From Sinonovacula constricta (Eukaryota; Mollusca; Bivalvia; Cardiida; Solecurtidae): DNA of 64,000 nucleotides. The stretch is from positions 16,755,821-16,819,820 of the forward strand of contig CM017563.1 in the NCBI GenBank assembly GCA_007844125.1, written 5' to 3'. The notes under the pieces are model-generated. The model did not search any database, was not told the origin of the DNA, and saw nothing but the letters and a program-made list of their open reading frames with translations. Shown here piece by piece: positions 1 to 13,974 of this stretch. Made by a program: the position numbers and the translations under genes. Position 1 is the stretch's first letter. Every line of letters begins with the position of its first letter.

Positions 1-2940
1 ATTTTGGAGTTATTTCCCTTTGTTTACTATTTCCAAAGCATAACTACTACATGATAAAAATATTGACTTCAAACTTCATACATAGATAGGTCTTTTTGAG
101 ACAAAGTGAAGTGCCCAGGAACGTTACGTAGTGCACAAGAACCGATTTTTTAAAATATTTCATGTTATTCCCTTTGATTTTTTTTCAATTATCAGATCCA
201 CAATCATGATAAATTCCATTATACAACAATACACAACAGTTTAATTTCTTTCTTTATTTGTCAACAACCCAGATTGCGGTCCAAAACCTTGTCATACTGC
301 ATTGCACAAGAGTTGCTCTGCCTTGCTGTGCTCTTGTTCATTATAATTAAAACTTATATTATTAGTAAACGAAAACCGTTATTTCCAAGATGGGGTAAAG
401 TTTCAGGCGAAGGCCATGTAAAACGAAAAGAACAATTTATCACAATATGTCAGCTTGGTAACCAATACAAAAATGGTATTGTAAAAGGAACAACTATTTT
501 ATTACAGTAAAATAGTCTCAATTTATGCCGTGACATATCGTTTATTTTCATGACAGAATGCGTCATTGTTTATAGAAATAAAACATTGATAGTGTTAGAA
601 TAAACGACTTATCACGGAATTAAGCGGGACTACTTTACTGCCATAGAATAGTTGTTCCTTTTACTTTCACTACCCAGTTTCACGTTGTTGTTTTTAGTCG
701 GCTGGACAGAGGGTTAAATTGAAAAGAGTATATATTTAATGGAATATTTCATTAAAAAATAATTTAACGCTGTAATATAGCAGTTTAAATAAATTACTTG
801 CTTAGCGTACCCTTTTTCTGCAATGTAACGACATTTCAAGGACGGTAAGACTTGTGAACGTCCTGCAAAGATGTCCTTTGAAGGTGACCTACCGCGTTGT
901 AAGACAACGTTATGAAACTATACAATACCTTTACCTATAGGCAAGCTCGTACCTTGTCTGCAAACATCTTCCTTATTAAACAATGACCTAATATTCTATC
1001 TGTTGCTTTACCAAAAACATCTTTTAATAGTTAGAAATATTACATCTTCTTGAAATGGAATTCCTGTTCGAGTGTGGGTGTTTCATTTTCGTACGCGCTT
1101 AACAAAACCTAAGTCTAGCCAAAGTCGCTTCAGTTTCTTGACAGGCACAAGCGTATTAAATTAAACCCTCGATGGGTGAGCTACAGAGTTATCATTGTCA
1201 ATTTCTCAGTATCACAATCGGAACACTTGGGTAAATCCGCATTTAGTACGATCATCCTGCTTCTGTTTCTGGTGATATTTAAAGAATCACAACTTATTTT
1301 TTGCCGGAAAAATACGCCTCAAAGTTAGCAAGTAAGTCGAAGATATACGGAAAGCAAACGAATTGGCGGTTTTGACAGTTTCCGCGTTGTCAAGTTTGTT
1401 TTATATCGGTCAGCACGCGGAGCACCTCGGGACAGAGATTCCATAAATAGTCAAGTAGCTGCACATGATCTGCCAGAAAAGGAATTCCACGTAGCAATAG
1501 GGCCAAGGTGCTCCGACTTACTATGCATTATTGACATATTTACCGATTGTCTGAAAAAACTAAATTGATTGAGTCCGATATTCTGCTGCTGTCTGCGACC
1601 CAAATCCTACAAACCCTTATTGTCTTAATACCTCAAATACAAATTTTACACTTACACGTTTGCTTTATTATATCAATTTATAAAGCAGTCAGCCCGTGGC
1701 GAATATTTGGTAAAAGTTATCACCCTTCATTTATATATCTAATGTTCTGTGTGATTGTCGAATAAATGTATATGATGCAATAGTCTCACCAACATTTGAT
1801 CTGTCCATTTGTTGCTTTGTACTGAATGCAGTATTGAGATACACAGTTATAAATTTAAATAAATGAACAAAGATAATATTGTTATAATGAAACAAAAGAA
1901 GAACATTAACTTACTATTTAAACAATAATTAAAGTGTGTAAGAGTATAGAATTACGTAACACAGATTAAAATTAAGATGTGCATCATGTGTTATGAATTA
2001 CCATGTACAAATGTGAATCAACATGTTCGAATTTTTGTCCTAAATCCCTTCTGTAGAAAAAAGCTTACCTGCAGTTTTAAAAAAGTCCATCGTTAGTTTA
2101 AAGACAGTATGTCCAGTGGTTACAGTTAAGTTTGCTTAAGATATTGCAAATTATGACAATTGAGGGAGCAACGCCAATTTGAGCTTTTTTCATGTGAGTA
2201 ATGTTTTCACAAGATTTTTTTAAGAATTCGGTCATCAAAAATGCATTGTAGGAATCGTCATAATTTTAAGCCTGCATTGTTAACACTTCGTCAAACTTAA
2301 ATAAACATAAGCAAAGAAATGCTACAAACTTTCATTTATGTTAGAAGAAAACATTGTCAATATGATATCCATTTAATACCCCTTGTGTGAGTAGCGTGTC
2401 AACACTTTTAATTTTGGTATGCGGTAGATCTTACAATAAGATTGCATTTACATTGCTTGTGTAAATCTTATCTGGATACGATCCTCAGATTCAGATCATT
2501 TTTTTAAATGTTCGTATAAAAGTAAGAATAACATTTTCCAAACTGTTGAACATATAAAGTTCTGTAAATCTAGCAGACGTGGTAATCTTAATGCAAATCC
2601 AGATAAATGAATAATTTAAAAGATCAATTCATCACTGGGCACAATTAATACTGGTCTAGTCTATTCTACCAGTTATTGTAAACGAGTATTTTATACAAAT
2701 CTATGCTAATTTATATGCTTATAACCGTAATTTAGTGCTAGACGAAAATTCAATAAAAAAAAACGTTTATAAGTTTAGAAAGCAAACTAATATCAAATCA
2801 CTATTCAATCATGTGCACGTGTCCAATAAATTTAGATTCCAATAATCTAAAAGGAAGTTGAATTTTCAAACGTTCATTGAATCGTGTAGGGATTTTCTTT
2901 TTTGTATATTATTTGAGTTATGCTTTTAACAATGTAAGTT
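1..2940. other. gene-free AT-rich stretch
   Basis: No exon-like open frame, RNA gene or obvious tandem repeat was recognised here. The short open frames at 274-510 and 1547-1765 show no domain, signal peptide or splice context and look like chance frames. Confidence 0.5.
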
Positions 2941-5900
2941 GGCTTGACCCCTACGTATAGCGGACTGACCCTAGGTGTTAATTGCTATGTTTGTTTTTTT
3001 AAAATTGATTTCCTATAATAACGAAATGGTCCTTAGTAAGTCGTCTTAGGTTAACGAAGCCCTTTATCTACTATCCTTAAATCAGATAAATCAATCAAAT
3101 CAGCATGTTCATAGACGGCAGTAAAGATACTGAAAATAATACCTTTGGGGAAAAATAGAAATTTATATAACATTTTATAGTGCCAATTAAGCAGACACTT
3201 TATCAGCACTTATAAACTTTCTATCAGAAAGGCTGTAAGGGTAAGCAAAAATAAATTTACCATAGAAATAATATACTTTAAAACATACTCTTGAAATGTG
3301 TTACAAGTTTTACAGTCTATCAATGGAGATGGTCCAAGAAATATACAGGTTAAGTACAACTATCAAACCTAAGCTCAAAGTATCTATAAAACAAGCATGG
3401 ATACCAAGCTATATAGAAATAGTTGGATATGAAATAGCAGACAAACTGGCAAAAAATCACCAATACCTGGTAACCCATTGAACATTGGACTAAGCCTCAG
3501 AAAGACCAATAATTTCATCAGAGTACACTACAAAAAGAAAGCAGTAAATAAATCTACTGAGTACAAAATAACGCATAACGTCAAATATTGTGATAGGAAC
3601 CCTAAGGCCAAAGTTTATTGCCACAATATAGTAAAGGGTAGGCTGTTTTTTCTTGTTTTACGCGATTAGCGATTAAGATTAGGAGCAAGCTATCTTGGTA
3701 AAGAATGCAAGTTCAGACATAGTAACTGTTCCCACTGTGACCTAGTGGAGTCCTTTAACCCTGTGCAGTTTTTGGTGTAGGCAGCACACAAAAGAAATAG
3801 AAAAGCGACAAATAGCTCTATTATTCACACAGGACTCATATTTGGTTAAAATGATGTCTTTGCTTTTTGCCACAGCGGCAAAAGCAGACTTAATAAAAAC
3901 GCACGGAAGACATTGAATACCTTAAACACATTTAATTGTGGTATAAATATATTATACAATACACTAACTTAATTATCTGCTCGCTTAAATTCTTACACCC
4001 TTTTCCCGTATTTTTTTTTCACTGCGAAACTAGTACGGTTTTAAAATTTTTGGACAATACAATTGAACACTAAGCTAATAAAATCTGCTAAAATCTTAGA
4101 ACCCGATTTAAATATAGTTAAATTTAAAGATATAGAAAGCAAATACACATAGTCCGAATCCATTGCTGTTCTTCTACATAAGCAATTAAAACACTCAAAA
4201 TAAGAACTTATGGTACCGAACAAATTTCCTGAAATAATCATCAGGACATAATAAGAACGTTTATTAATCTTAAAAATAGGATTTAAGACGTGGTGATCCT
4301 TTATGTATTAACCGTCCAATTTAATACTTTTTAATGTAATGACAGAAACCTATTTTGGACGATTTTATATTCTAATCTCTGTACACTCTATATAGAAATC
4401 ATACTGAAATTATTTTATTGTAGGATGTTATGTATAAAACAACAACAACATAAACGATGTTGTTATAAAAGGTTCATTTGAAACATCCTTAAGGGCATTA
4501 TGATTGAGGGTAATAAACCACTAAACAGAAGAATAGAGTACATTGCAATTGGTATTTTCAGTTTCACTTACTCATTAAGTGATAATGCATCTTGCTTTTA
4601 TTACAATCTGATGCCACATTAATTTATTACGTATCATCACATACAACATTGTCAATGCGAACAATAACATACGTGGAAATTTTAAAATACTGCTATACAT
4701 CTGCATCGATAAGTGAATATATTCTTTAACAGAAGGAAGGGTATGTGTCAAGGGCGGGCAGTCCAGTATGGGACATTTCCACTTTGTCAAAAATGGTGTA
4801 ATGCATGCTATTTGTGTTTGTATGCCTGCGAACTTCTGAAAATATATGTATAACATATTGCACTTAAAATTTTGCCCACGTTGTTCCGCTAAAATATAGG
4901 ACATACATCATGATAATTGAGTCCAATTATACAATTGCTGTATGAAGAACTGTGAAGTATATGCAATAATCAGATCCTGTCTGTTTTAGGTTTAAGCAAT
5001 AGAGCAAATGGTTTACATTTTTATTAAGAAGTGATGATGGTAGTGGGGACCATATTAAGTAAAACGTGATTTAATTATAATTGATTAACGATATTAGATG
5101 ACAATTGGTTTAATCTAAAGTACAATCATAAGTATAGTAATATAACAATTGTGCAATTTGTAGTGACCCAGTCCTGTTGCCCAGTCATGACGTAAATATT
5201 TATTAATCATTGTGCCGAAAAGGGACTTCTATCAGGTAACCACATACAACACCTTAAAGGTGGTATCCTACAGTTTGCCTATATATAAAATATGTAACAA
5301 TATCTGACCTTTGTTTTGGGTATTTTGCATAATTTCGTAAGAAACAATCATTCTTTTGTCTTAGCGTTGGTGACATTTAACTGTATTGTAAATTAACACT
5401 TAAAATAATCATTCTTTTAACATCTATAAATAACGATGGGGATTCCTGCTAAAGATAGATATCGACGTCACAGCGGATAACTTGGATGTGCTAAAACATA
5501 AGTGGTCAAGTTGTTTCTTAGTTTTGAAATCGCTAACTGTGCAGCGTGGCTCAGATAGGAAATACATGTTTGTAATGACGAAATGTGAATGTTAGCTGTT
5601 GTTGTCCTTAAATGAGGTGAACGTAAATGAAGGTGAATTTCAGTGCCTAATATTAATCTTATACCTAAAATGCGGTGTTAAACTTATTTTTTTAATTTTT
5701 AGACTTTGACCGTCGTCTTTCATTGAAAGAAACGAAATGTGGGTTGGATGGGGTCAGACTATGATTAGTTCCTTTTGAATTGTGAGGGAACAGTGTTTAA
5801 AGACTAAGGGACCTATGGGTTGTATTTACCATGATCCGATGGGGATAACCAGCATTGTTCTCAGCGCCAAAAGTTACAGTTGTGGGCGTTTTATTAGCTG

Positions 5901-6430
5901 CTTGTATTGTACAAATATGAATATAGGATATAGAAATGTGCATTATACTGCAGATTTTTTTCTAAATTTAAATCAGGTTTTACAATTTTTGCCGTAGCAT
6001 TGCTTTAAAGTGGTTTTTACATGCATTGCCCGCCATATTTTGTTTAAGTTAATGCATTCGCATTGTAGGATTACTTTAAATCTTTACTGGTATGCCAATT
6101 TTTTAAGGTAAAAATGTATGAAAAATGTTGTAAAAGTTTAGCTGGAGTTGGAAATTCAATTTGATATAAGCAATAATGCTTTTATAAGTATGTGACTAAA
6201 GCATATATATGCAAATAAGCTAATAAGATATATTGGTTAATTCTGATATATGCGCTTGCAAGAGTAGCAAAATGGTTTCAATGTACATGAAGTGTATTAA
6301 ATAGATTCAATGTAGTTAATTCGCTCAAGACAGGCAAAAATCATTTCTTTATGATTTCTGCTTTGTCCGCAAGCTGATATAATATAGACATGAATGTATT
6401 CCATGTATTGAAGATAGACCTGCGTTTATA
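2940..6430 (+). repeat. segmental duplication, copy 1
   Basis: This block recurs in the same orientation at about 42,205-47,150. Matching anchors in order: the stretch from the 'tatagcgga' motif to 'ggtccttag' (2,955-3,035, matching 42,240-42,320); the retrotransposon RNase H remnant (3,296-3,780, matching 43,975-44,430); 'tttaaatatagttaaa' (4,108, matching 44,722); the 'cgattttatatt' block (4,360-4,445, matching 45,602-45,680); the 'gatcctgtctgttttaggtt' block (4,973, matching 46,221); and 'gtattgaagatagacct' (6,405, matching 47,118). Divergence is visible throughout, so it is not recent. Copy 1 is shorter than copy 2. Confidence 0.85.
3296..3780 (+). pseudogene. decayed non-LTR retrotransposon 3' end (RNase H plus Cys/His tail)
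   Basis: The translated piece WIPSYIEIVGYEIADKLAK at about 3,397-3,455 matches the conserved C-terminal motif of RNase H domains carried by I/Jockey-type LINE polymerases (consensus W-x-P-S-H-x-G-I-x-G-N-E-x-A-D-x-L-A). About 200 bp downstream, in another frame, TRLRLGASYLGKECKF followed by CSHCDLVESF resembles the tail of such proteins, with its C-x2-C motif and following E. Stops and frame changes interrupt the reading, so it is inactive. The LINE call comes from motif recognition; the clade is not certain. A homologous, more broken copy sits at 43,975-44,430 within the segmental duplication. Confidence 0.65.
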
Positions 6431-8140
6431 AGAAGGTAATTAAACAGCCCACGCATGAATAGTAACTGATCAAATGACTATTTATTGTTACAATACGGGC
6501 AGTCACTCGGTCTAGCTGTATAATTGTTTCAAAGCTAGCTAGCTCCTAATCTTCAACGCTTGTAGTTCTTTCCATATCGGGAATTGTTAAGATATATTTT
6601 GACGTTATAACCTATTCAATATTCACAATTGTGTATAATTTGTATTCTTTTAATCTTTTATCCACCAGTTCACCAGTTTTAATTTCCTAGTATTCGTACA
6701 TTGGGATCCAAATTAAATTGATAACCGAGTTTAGATACTGCTTAATGTTTTTATTTTTATTATTCTACATACTTTTTTCTATTAGTTCATGTCTATTCAT
6801 TTCGTAAATTGTATGAAACGCTTGTAAACAACTGAGTGAGTCTGAGTATAATATTTTTTGTGTTGATAATTGTTTTATAGTAATGTTTGCACACGATCAC
6901 GACATCTACAATCAACATTAACGCATGGACTTTTAAGTAGTCATTTAAGTTGTGTAATCTCTCGGACAGTTCTCTCTATGTATACCCATAGATATGATAC
7001 TTACATATCGATATTCAAACGTCCGTTCTATATTCATTGAATATATATTTAACTTAAATTGACTAGTTTTAACATATTCACGCCAACTCATGCATTGCAG
7101 ACGTACCAATGAAGCCTTTCATTATATAAGTTTACAAACAATTAACCCGCCAGAGTTTACTTTAATATACTCATTCTGACTATAACAGTTATAGAGGTAT
7201 AGGAAGGCCTCCAGTCGATCAATAGTATAATTTATATGATTACTAGACAACCACTAGATTTTGTATTATGTTGGTTGCTTTTTGGCGATGTATCGGTAAT
7301 TTAGTGTTACAGTTTCATTACTATTGCCTTCATACATTCCAGTGTGTGCATACAATATCATTTCTGTTAAGTTTATGATCAAGTTAGTAAAGTATCACTG
7401 GGCATAAACAAACAACTGAGCAATGCAACTTTAGAATAGGAGATTAACTATTAAAAGGCGTTTCCACATACTCGACGCACGATGGGAACACACCCTAAAA
7501 AGGCAGGAATGTCACATCAGATGTGTTGTACTTCAAATATCCAGTATAAAACAATATCCACGGTAGGACTAGACACGTAGGGGCGTCAAAATGAGGCACT
7601 AGTCAGTTTACCACTTAATACCATTGAGTTAATGAAACAATAATCAACCCTATTTCATAGACATGATGGCTCGGTATGGTCATATGAGCAAAACAACATT
7701 AGTCATCTCCCAATACACATTTAACCTTAGACATAAAGAGATACTGTCCAGAACATTAATAAGCATACACGACACCTAATACTAAAACGGGAAGGTGTTC
7801 AAGGGAATTTCAATATACTTTAGATTAAAATTAATTTAAAAATCACCGTTGCTGATAAACCATCAAAGACAGACCTTTAATTGAATATTAATATTGTATT
7901 TATCGAAATATAAGCGGGATTTTTAGTGCAAAAGGAACCGCACTTGAACATGAATCATTGCAACTTATTTTATACAATATTGTAACTTATAGTAATGTTT
8001 AAAAAATTAAAACTTTTACCAACATGGGAAACCCTGGTATTTTCAAAATAGTGCAATTTAGGATGTGTATTTGTATTGCAAGTTAAAAGTTGCTGAAACT
8101 TGTTAATGCTATAGGTTCACATAAGCAATAATTACTAAGT
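6430..8140. other. gene-free stretch
   Basis: AT-rich, with no supported exon or repeat unit seen. Confidence 0.45.
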
Positions 8141-8141
8141 A

Positions 8142-8142
<1 letters not shown>

Positions 8143-8230
<88 letters not shown>
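8143..8230. repeat. (AT)n microsatellite
   Basis: Uninterrupted AT dinucleotide run of nearly 90 bp. It is self-complementary and can form cruciform DNA; its length is likely to vary between individuals. Confidence 0.98.
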
Positions 8231-8232
<2 letters not shown>

Positions 8233-10600
8233 CACTACCTCGCAAATTGTAAAGTGTTTTATTCGACTGTTACGTCCATAGTCAATTAAGCAGGCAATTA
8301 AGTGTATGTGTATATTATTGTATAATATAGAAAATACACATTTTGAGTTGTGCAGAACATTTTTGCTTTAAAAGGACTACCAAACTTAGACGCCAAATAT
8401 GGCGAACTTATATGTACCCGGCTATTACGTGCAGAGAAAGATGACTATTTTGTTAAATTTTAGTTAAGAATACTAAATACTTGTTGACGCCCTCTCCCAT
8501 TTAAGAAAAAGTGTTATGCTTAACTATAACAAGTTAAACACTTATTTTAGAAATGTTTTAACATATTAATATGTTACAATCGAGTCTGCTTTTTCATAAT
8601 TGTTGCAATAATAAAAGTTAGTATTTTTTTTATTAAACAATCACTTTTTTATGAAAAGCTTCAATCAAGTGTTCATACAAATTAGATATATACCGTTTCT
8701 TTAAGTCAACACGTATGCTAGAAAAATATCTAAACTGTATAGCAAGAGATCAAAGTTAAGCATTGTCATGATACAGTTTAATAAAGCAATGCAGAAGACG
8801 CACACTTGATCCTATTAAAATTGCTTCGCTATCGAACCTATAAGAATGCTATTTTAACTGACGGATACACATGACATATATTCTCGCATGCGTCGGCTGA
8901 AGCACGGTCAGGTTGATGAGCTGCACATGGTTAAAACACGAAAGACTGAATGCTCACTCATAAAGTAAAGATATAAAAACTCTAAAACTCAAATGATCGG
9001 ATCTTTCACCTTCTTTAATAGTGTTGATTCGATGTAAAAGGCAGATTGACCCAACATTTGAGGTAGAATGATCAATGTCTTTTGTATTATCCTGTTTTTC
9101 TGTAGAGACCTGTATCTGTATATTAAAGACTCCTCATAAGTTGCAATATTTGAAATGGTTATATATTATTTTTATGTAAAGCAGCTTAGTCACAGTTAGT
9201 TCAATGAGCCCTTGTCATTTTTTTTGTCCATAACGAGATCAACATTACATGTAGACACAATTAGTCTGATCGCAAGATCACAACTAAATCCACGTCGTTG
9301 TCCTTGTTAATGTAGATATATGTAGCAATTTCAGGTAAAATTAAACAGATGGACTCTTATTTTTTGGCAGCAAAAATATTTTTTCTAACAAACATGTTTA
9401 AATCACCAATAAGAACGCAAACAAAGCGTTTTAATTGAAGTACAAACACAAAGACACTGTCGTATCGCATGTTTGATCAGTGATTTTCTTTTGAAGTATA
9501 TTTAATAAGAAAAAATACAGATTGCAGTGTTCAAGGTGCAATTAATATTGACAAATAAATGCATGCTTTTCAGTTTAATTTAAATTAAACAATGGAGAAG
9601 GAGAAACTATTGTGTTAGTTGTAGACTCAGAATAATGTTAATGGAAATGGTGTATAATGAGACCCTAGTCATAGCACACGATATTATTCTAAAGGATTAG
9701 ACAGACTCTTTACGTTTATACAAAAATGAGGCTCCATTATCAGTAACATTACCCGATACATATACCTGTATATGTATAGCGCATTCAGCGGCGTTGTGCG
9801 TATCTGGAATGTTGGCAAATGCTTTAAGAATTGCCTTGTAAAAATATCTACTCGAGTTTTGGTCTTGCTTTACCTCATTGTTAATCTCGGTAGCTCTATA
9901 AAAGACTGCTCAATAGGTCCTTCTCATTACCTTTGACTAAATGTATTGAGCGAAGTCTTCTCCGATATTGTAAATGTAAACCTGGATATAATAAAGGCAA
10001 TGCTATGCTGATAAATAATCTCTGGATCAATATGTACATGGATTAATCATAAGACTTCTGTACGCGTCACCAAAGATCGCTGTCTTATATCTCAAATAGG
10101 CACTTTAATAATATAGGAAAAAGTCGTGGAACTTCGTCATTGTTTACAAGCCAATTGTTTTACCGACTAAACTGACAATGTCGTTTTCCTATAGTCTCTG
10201 TTGTACATGGGTTTAAAACTCTCTGCTGGAATAAGAAATTATAACGATATATTCATGTACACGTATGATATTTTTAAAGGCTACAATTGATTAAATTAAC
10301 AATAAATATTTCGTCAATATGGAACATCACCAACATCCTAAACATGATCATTATCATTATCATCATCATCAGCAGCAGAGCTGCAGCAACAAAGTTATTA
10401 CCAATACAAACAACATCATTTTCACAATAAGCATCATCAATTAAAACATGCTTAGTTAGGAGTAAACTATTATTTATTAATGCTCTCTGATTTTTACAGG
10501 CTGTGCCTACGAAACCAGGAAAATTGTATAACAGATAATAACTCCTGGTATCGAGGTTAATTAGCTCATCTATTATAGCAATAAATCAGAAGATAGCTTT
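8231..10600. other. gene-free stretch
   Basis: No coding or RNA feature recognised. A short ATC/AGC-rich run is present near 10,350-10,390. Confidence 0.45.
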
Positions 10601-11030
10601 CAGGGTTTGGTTTTATAGCTGTTATAAAGTCATGATTCATATATGAAACTTTATGCTCTCAGTTTCAATATGGGAACTGTTGGAGTCCAGTTTATAGACG
10701 CTATTTCGCATAGTCCCAATTTAGAGAAGTGTTGATAGTCAGTTGTTTATTGTGTCATATTCCAAATTTGAGAGCTTTGCGGTCAGTTTTATATCAGTTG
10801 TTAGACAATAATCCCACATTTGGAGCTTATAGGGGTCAGTTTTATAACAGTTATTAGGCCTTATATCCACTTTTGGAGCTTTGTGGTCAGTTTTAAAACA
10901 GTTATTAAGTCATACTTCCAGTTTTGAAACTTCTATGGGTCAGTTTTATAGTTGGTTTGGATTCATGTCAGAATGCGGAAGTATTCGATTATCAGTTTTA
11001 TAGCCTTTTTTGGGTCAAAGTCACAATGTG
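10600..11030. repeat. degenerate minisatellite, roughly 60-65 bp unit
   Basis: The phrase 'gtcagttttatag/acagttattagg' followed by 'catatttccaatttggagctt' recurs about six times with substitutions and small indels. Copies of 'tcagttttat' or close variants are visible near 10,610, 10,690, 10,782, 10,832, 10,880, 10,938 and 10,992. The units are diverged, which indicates an old local expansion. No open frame runs through it. Confidence 0.8.
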
Positions 11031-11580
11031 GAAACTACGTTTTTAAATTTAGGGTTAAACAAGATATAACTTGAATTAATTAATGTGTCAAATAAGCGAT
11101 CGTGGTCAAATACACTATCGGACGCTGCCTCAGGCTGCTACAAAACTGTTGTAAAACTTCATAAGAGAACGGAACGTTGCACAAAACTAACAATAAATAC
11201 ATAATTGAAACATAGCAAAACTCCCTCAGTCAAAGTTTCAGTTAACACTCTTCCTGCTTCCCAGACACCATTATGCTACGTAATTTTTGCCCACAGATTT
11301 TTGGTCGATATAACTACTTTATCTGCTGACCTAAGATGGGTTGTGACTTACGTATAGTTCAATGACATTTTATCATAATACCACCCGATTTCTATTAGCT
11401 CTGTACAGAATTATTGTGCGTCATAATTGAAGCAAGTATTCGGTGTGGCCTCCGATTACCCACCCAATTAATATAACGACGTTAATAACCATAAGGGACA
11501 TGAGACTCTGAAATATGTCGACCCTAGTTTCGGCTGTTAATGAAAGCGTTAGAACCTACTTCTAACGTGGCATGAACTTC
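11031..11580. other. gene-free stretch
   Basis: No feature recognised between the minisatellite and the GT run. Confidence 0.4.
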
Positions 11581-11604
11581 GTGTGTGTGTGTGTGTGTGT
11601 GTGC
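11580..11604. repeat. (GT)n microsatellite
   Basis: Short run of GT dinucleotides ending in a GTGCGTG variation. Confidence 0.95.
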
Positions 11605-11704
11605 GTGCTTAAATTACACACATTTGATTAACACATATGAAACGTTAGGATTTAATTGCGTGAAGTACCAGAATGCTTTCATTAAAGCAATTTTCAGCTT
11701 TTTG

Positions 11705-11865
11705 GTGGAGTCGAGAAAGAGCGCAAACACATGTCTGGGTAGAACCACCGGCGCACCGCAAGTCAGCTAGAAGACCTTCTCACAGTATGTTCTTCGCCCA
11801 GAACGGGACTCGAACCCACTAAGCAGTCAGATGAGTGACAAATCGGCGACTCTACCATATGTTAG
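11705..11865 (-). mobile_element. tRNA-derived SINE, family B, copy 1
   Basis: On the minus strand the block opens with a tRNA-like head: TGGTAGAGTCGCCGA (box A-like) and, about 30 bases on, GGGTTCGAGTCCCG (box B). The body on the plus strand reads 'gtgggtagaaccaccggcgcaccgcaag' in pieces also found at 26,690-26,872 and more diverged at 59,115-59,290. Known biology: such RNA polymerase III heads joined to a shared body define tRNA-derived SINEs. Mismatches show it is an old copy. Confidence 0.7.
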
Positions 11866-13970
11866 TATATGTTACAATACTTTGTCGTATTCATTCTGGA
11901 ATATTGGACTGTACATAAGAATATCGAATAATTGGTGCTTTATGATCAGAATTTTGTAAATTATCAGTCATGCATATTAATCAGGCATACGGCATTCTAA
12001 TTTGCTGTGAGCTTGAAGACAACGCTACGCATTCTTTTGCGATTTACCACACATATATTTATAGTCACAGTAGATTTTAATAAAATGTACGTCCACATAT
12101 TAAAGCAGTTTTCGATACAATTTGAACAAAGTCATGATGGTATGGATTTGTGTGTGTGATGTTGTTGTTGTTTTTCTGGCCACACCAAAAATTATGTATT
12201 GTTCAACTTAGTCATACATACATGTCATATATAAACACGTTTTGATTTTCACTCTAATGCTTACAAGCTTCCCGGAAAAGATATGAAATAGATACTGGAT
12301 CAAACAAGCCCTATGTAAATTTCCAACTCCATTGAACACATCAAAACAATTTTAAGATTCGAATTAAGATTAAAATATCGTAGTTTTTTTAATGGGACTT
12401 CCTGATTTAATTTAACCAGAACACATAAACGCATCGGATATTTAATGAGTTCACTCGAGTAACATGTATATTGCATGTGTTAAGGAGCAATACTATTGTG
12501 TCGTATAGACATGTTTGACTCGATGTGAGTCATATAAAATGTTTCAAATAATAGTAGAAATATCCTTGATAAATTGTAAACAAGTTGAATACACATCACA
12601 CATGCCATCTCATTTGAGAACATAATTATAAAACAGTATGTTCAAATATAAACCAATTGTAACTCATTCTCTTCATAGCATATTTGTGTTTTCTTACTTT
12701 AGAAATAATGACGAAGAAATCTCACAAACTCCCACGGGTTATTACGTTTCTACCGAAACGTGTATAATTTGATACAATCTCATAACGTCGGTGAGTTGTG
12801 TTATTTTCTTGCAGGCGGCATTGGAAGGAAAGTATTTGTTATAATAATAATTAAATTTCGACAAAACAACCCTGTCTGTCCGTGTGAAATAGTACATATT
12901 GTCTTTACGTGCGAGACGCACTAAGTGCGGGTATTCTTCTCATACACACTAGTAACCGAGGCCAAATCGTGCATACGTACCTTTATGCAGTGTTAATTAG
13001 CACTATCCTTTTTTGCAATTGTTCACAATGGAACCAAGATTGTTGTCCCCTTCTGTTTTGTGTAAAATAAAAAAACAAGTACAATATTGTTTATAACACA
13101 AATTTTGGAACATTACCGATCATTGAATTGTATTCTTACTATTAATCTATATTTAAAAAAATGATTTTATTGATTTTTACTTTTTTATATCAGGAAACTG
13201 TTTTTGTGATAGCTGTAAGAGTCTTAGAGCATAAAAATTAGCTTTACAATAAAGTGAAGCTTCAATTGTATTCGCCTGTTATGTACTTGAGCACACATAT
13301 GTTCTTATGCTTAACAGGCAATACTGGTATATTGTCTGACTAAACAATTATGAATGGCACGACAATTACTTTAATCACTGTAACACGCTGTGACTTTAAA
13401 GTGTATGCACTTTGTTCCTTTGTTAAACTCGCTCATGATCAACAATTTAATGTTAACACGTCAGGTAATCAATACAATACAACATTGTTAGCAAAACAAT
13501 GCTACACGGGTCGCTTGCTTCAACGTTGCTTTATCAGTTGGAGTATTCAAGCCGCAAAAGAAGGAACATAAATTTAATTGTGCATATCATCAATCAATAA
13601 ACGTTCTAACAAAACATAAGAATTGAGTGAACTACAAATTTTAATTTACATCGGAATGTCTATATGAGTTTGCTGATCTTACTATACTATAATAACGACT
13701 TTATATTATACACTACTATACAGTTAAAACAATCGCAATCTATGTAGTTTAAATTTAATTGAATAGACTATACAATTCTCTTAGTAAACAGTAGAGGTGC
13801 ACAGTAATGGCGTAAAGATGGTGTTAATAAACAATGCATAGGTAGGGTGCAACAATACATTTGGTAGCAGTTTAGCTCTCAACACAATACTTTCTTTTAA
13901 CTGAAGTTAAAAAGAGAAAACAAAAATACTTTGACACAAAACATCACATGCCGTTTGATGATATATTTGA
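11866..13970. other. gene-free stretch
   Basis: No supported coding or RNA gene. The open frame at 13,350-13,571 shows no recognisable domain, signal peptide or splice context. Confidence 0.4.
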
Positions 13971-13974
13971 GAGA

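Noticed and set aside
4041..4241. Similar minus-strand frames at 4,041-4,241 and 44,618-44,821
   Set aside because: Their resemblance is explained by the segmental duplication; neither shows coding conservation over the other frames.
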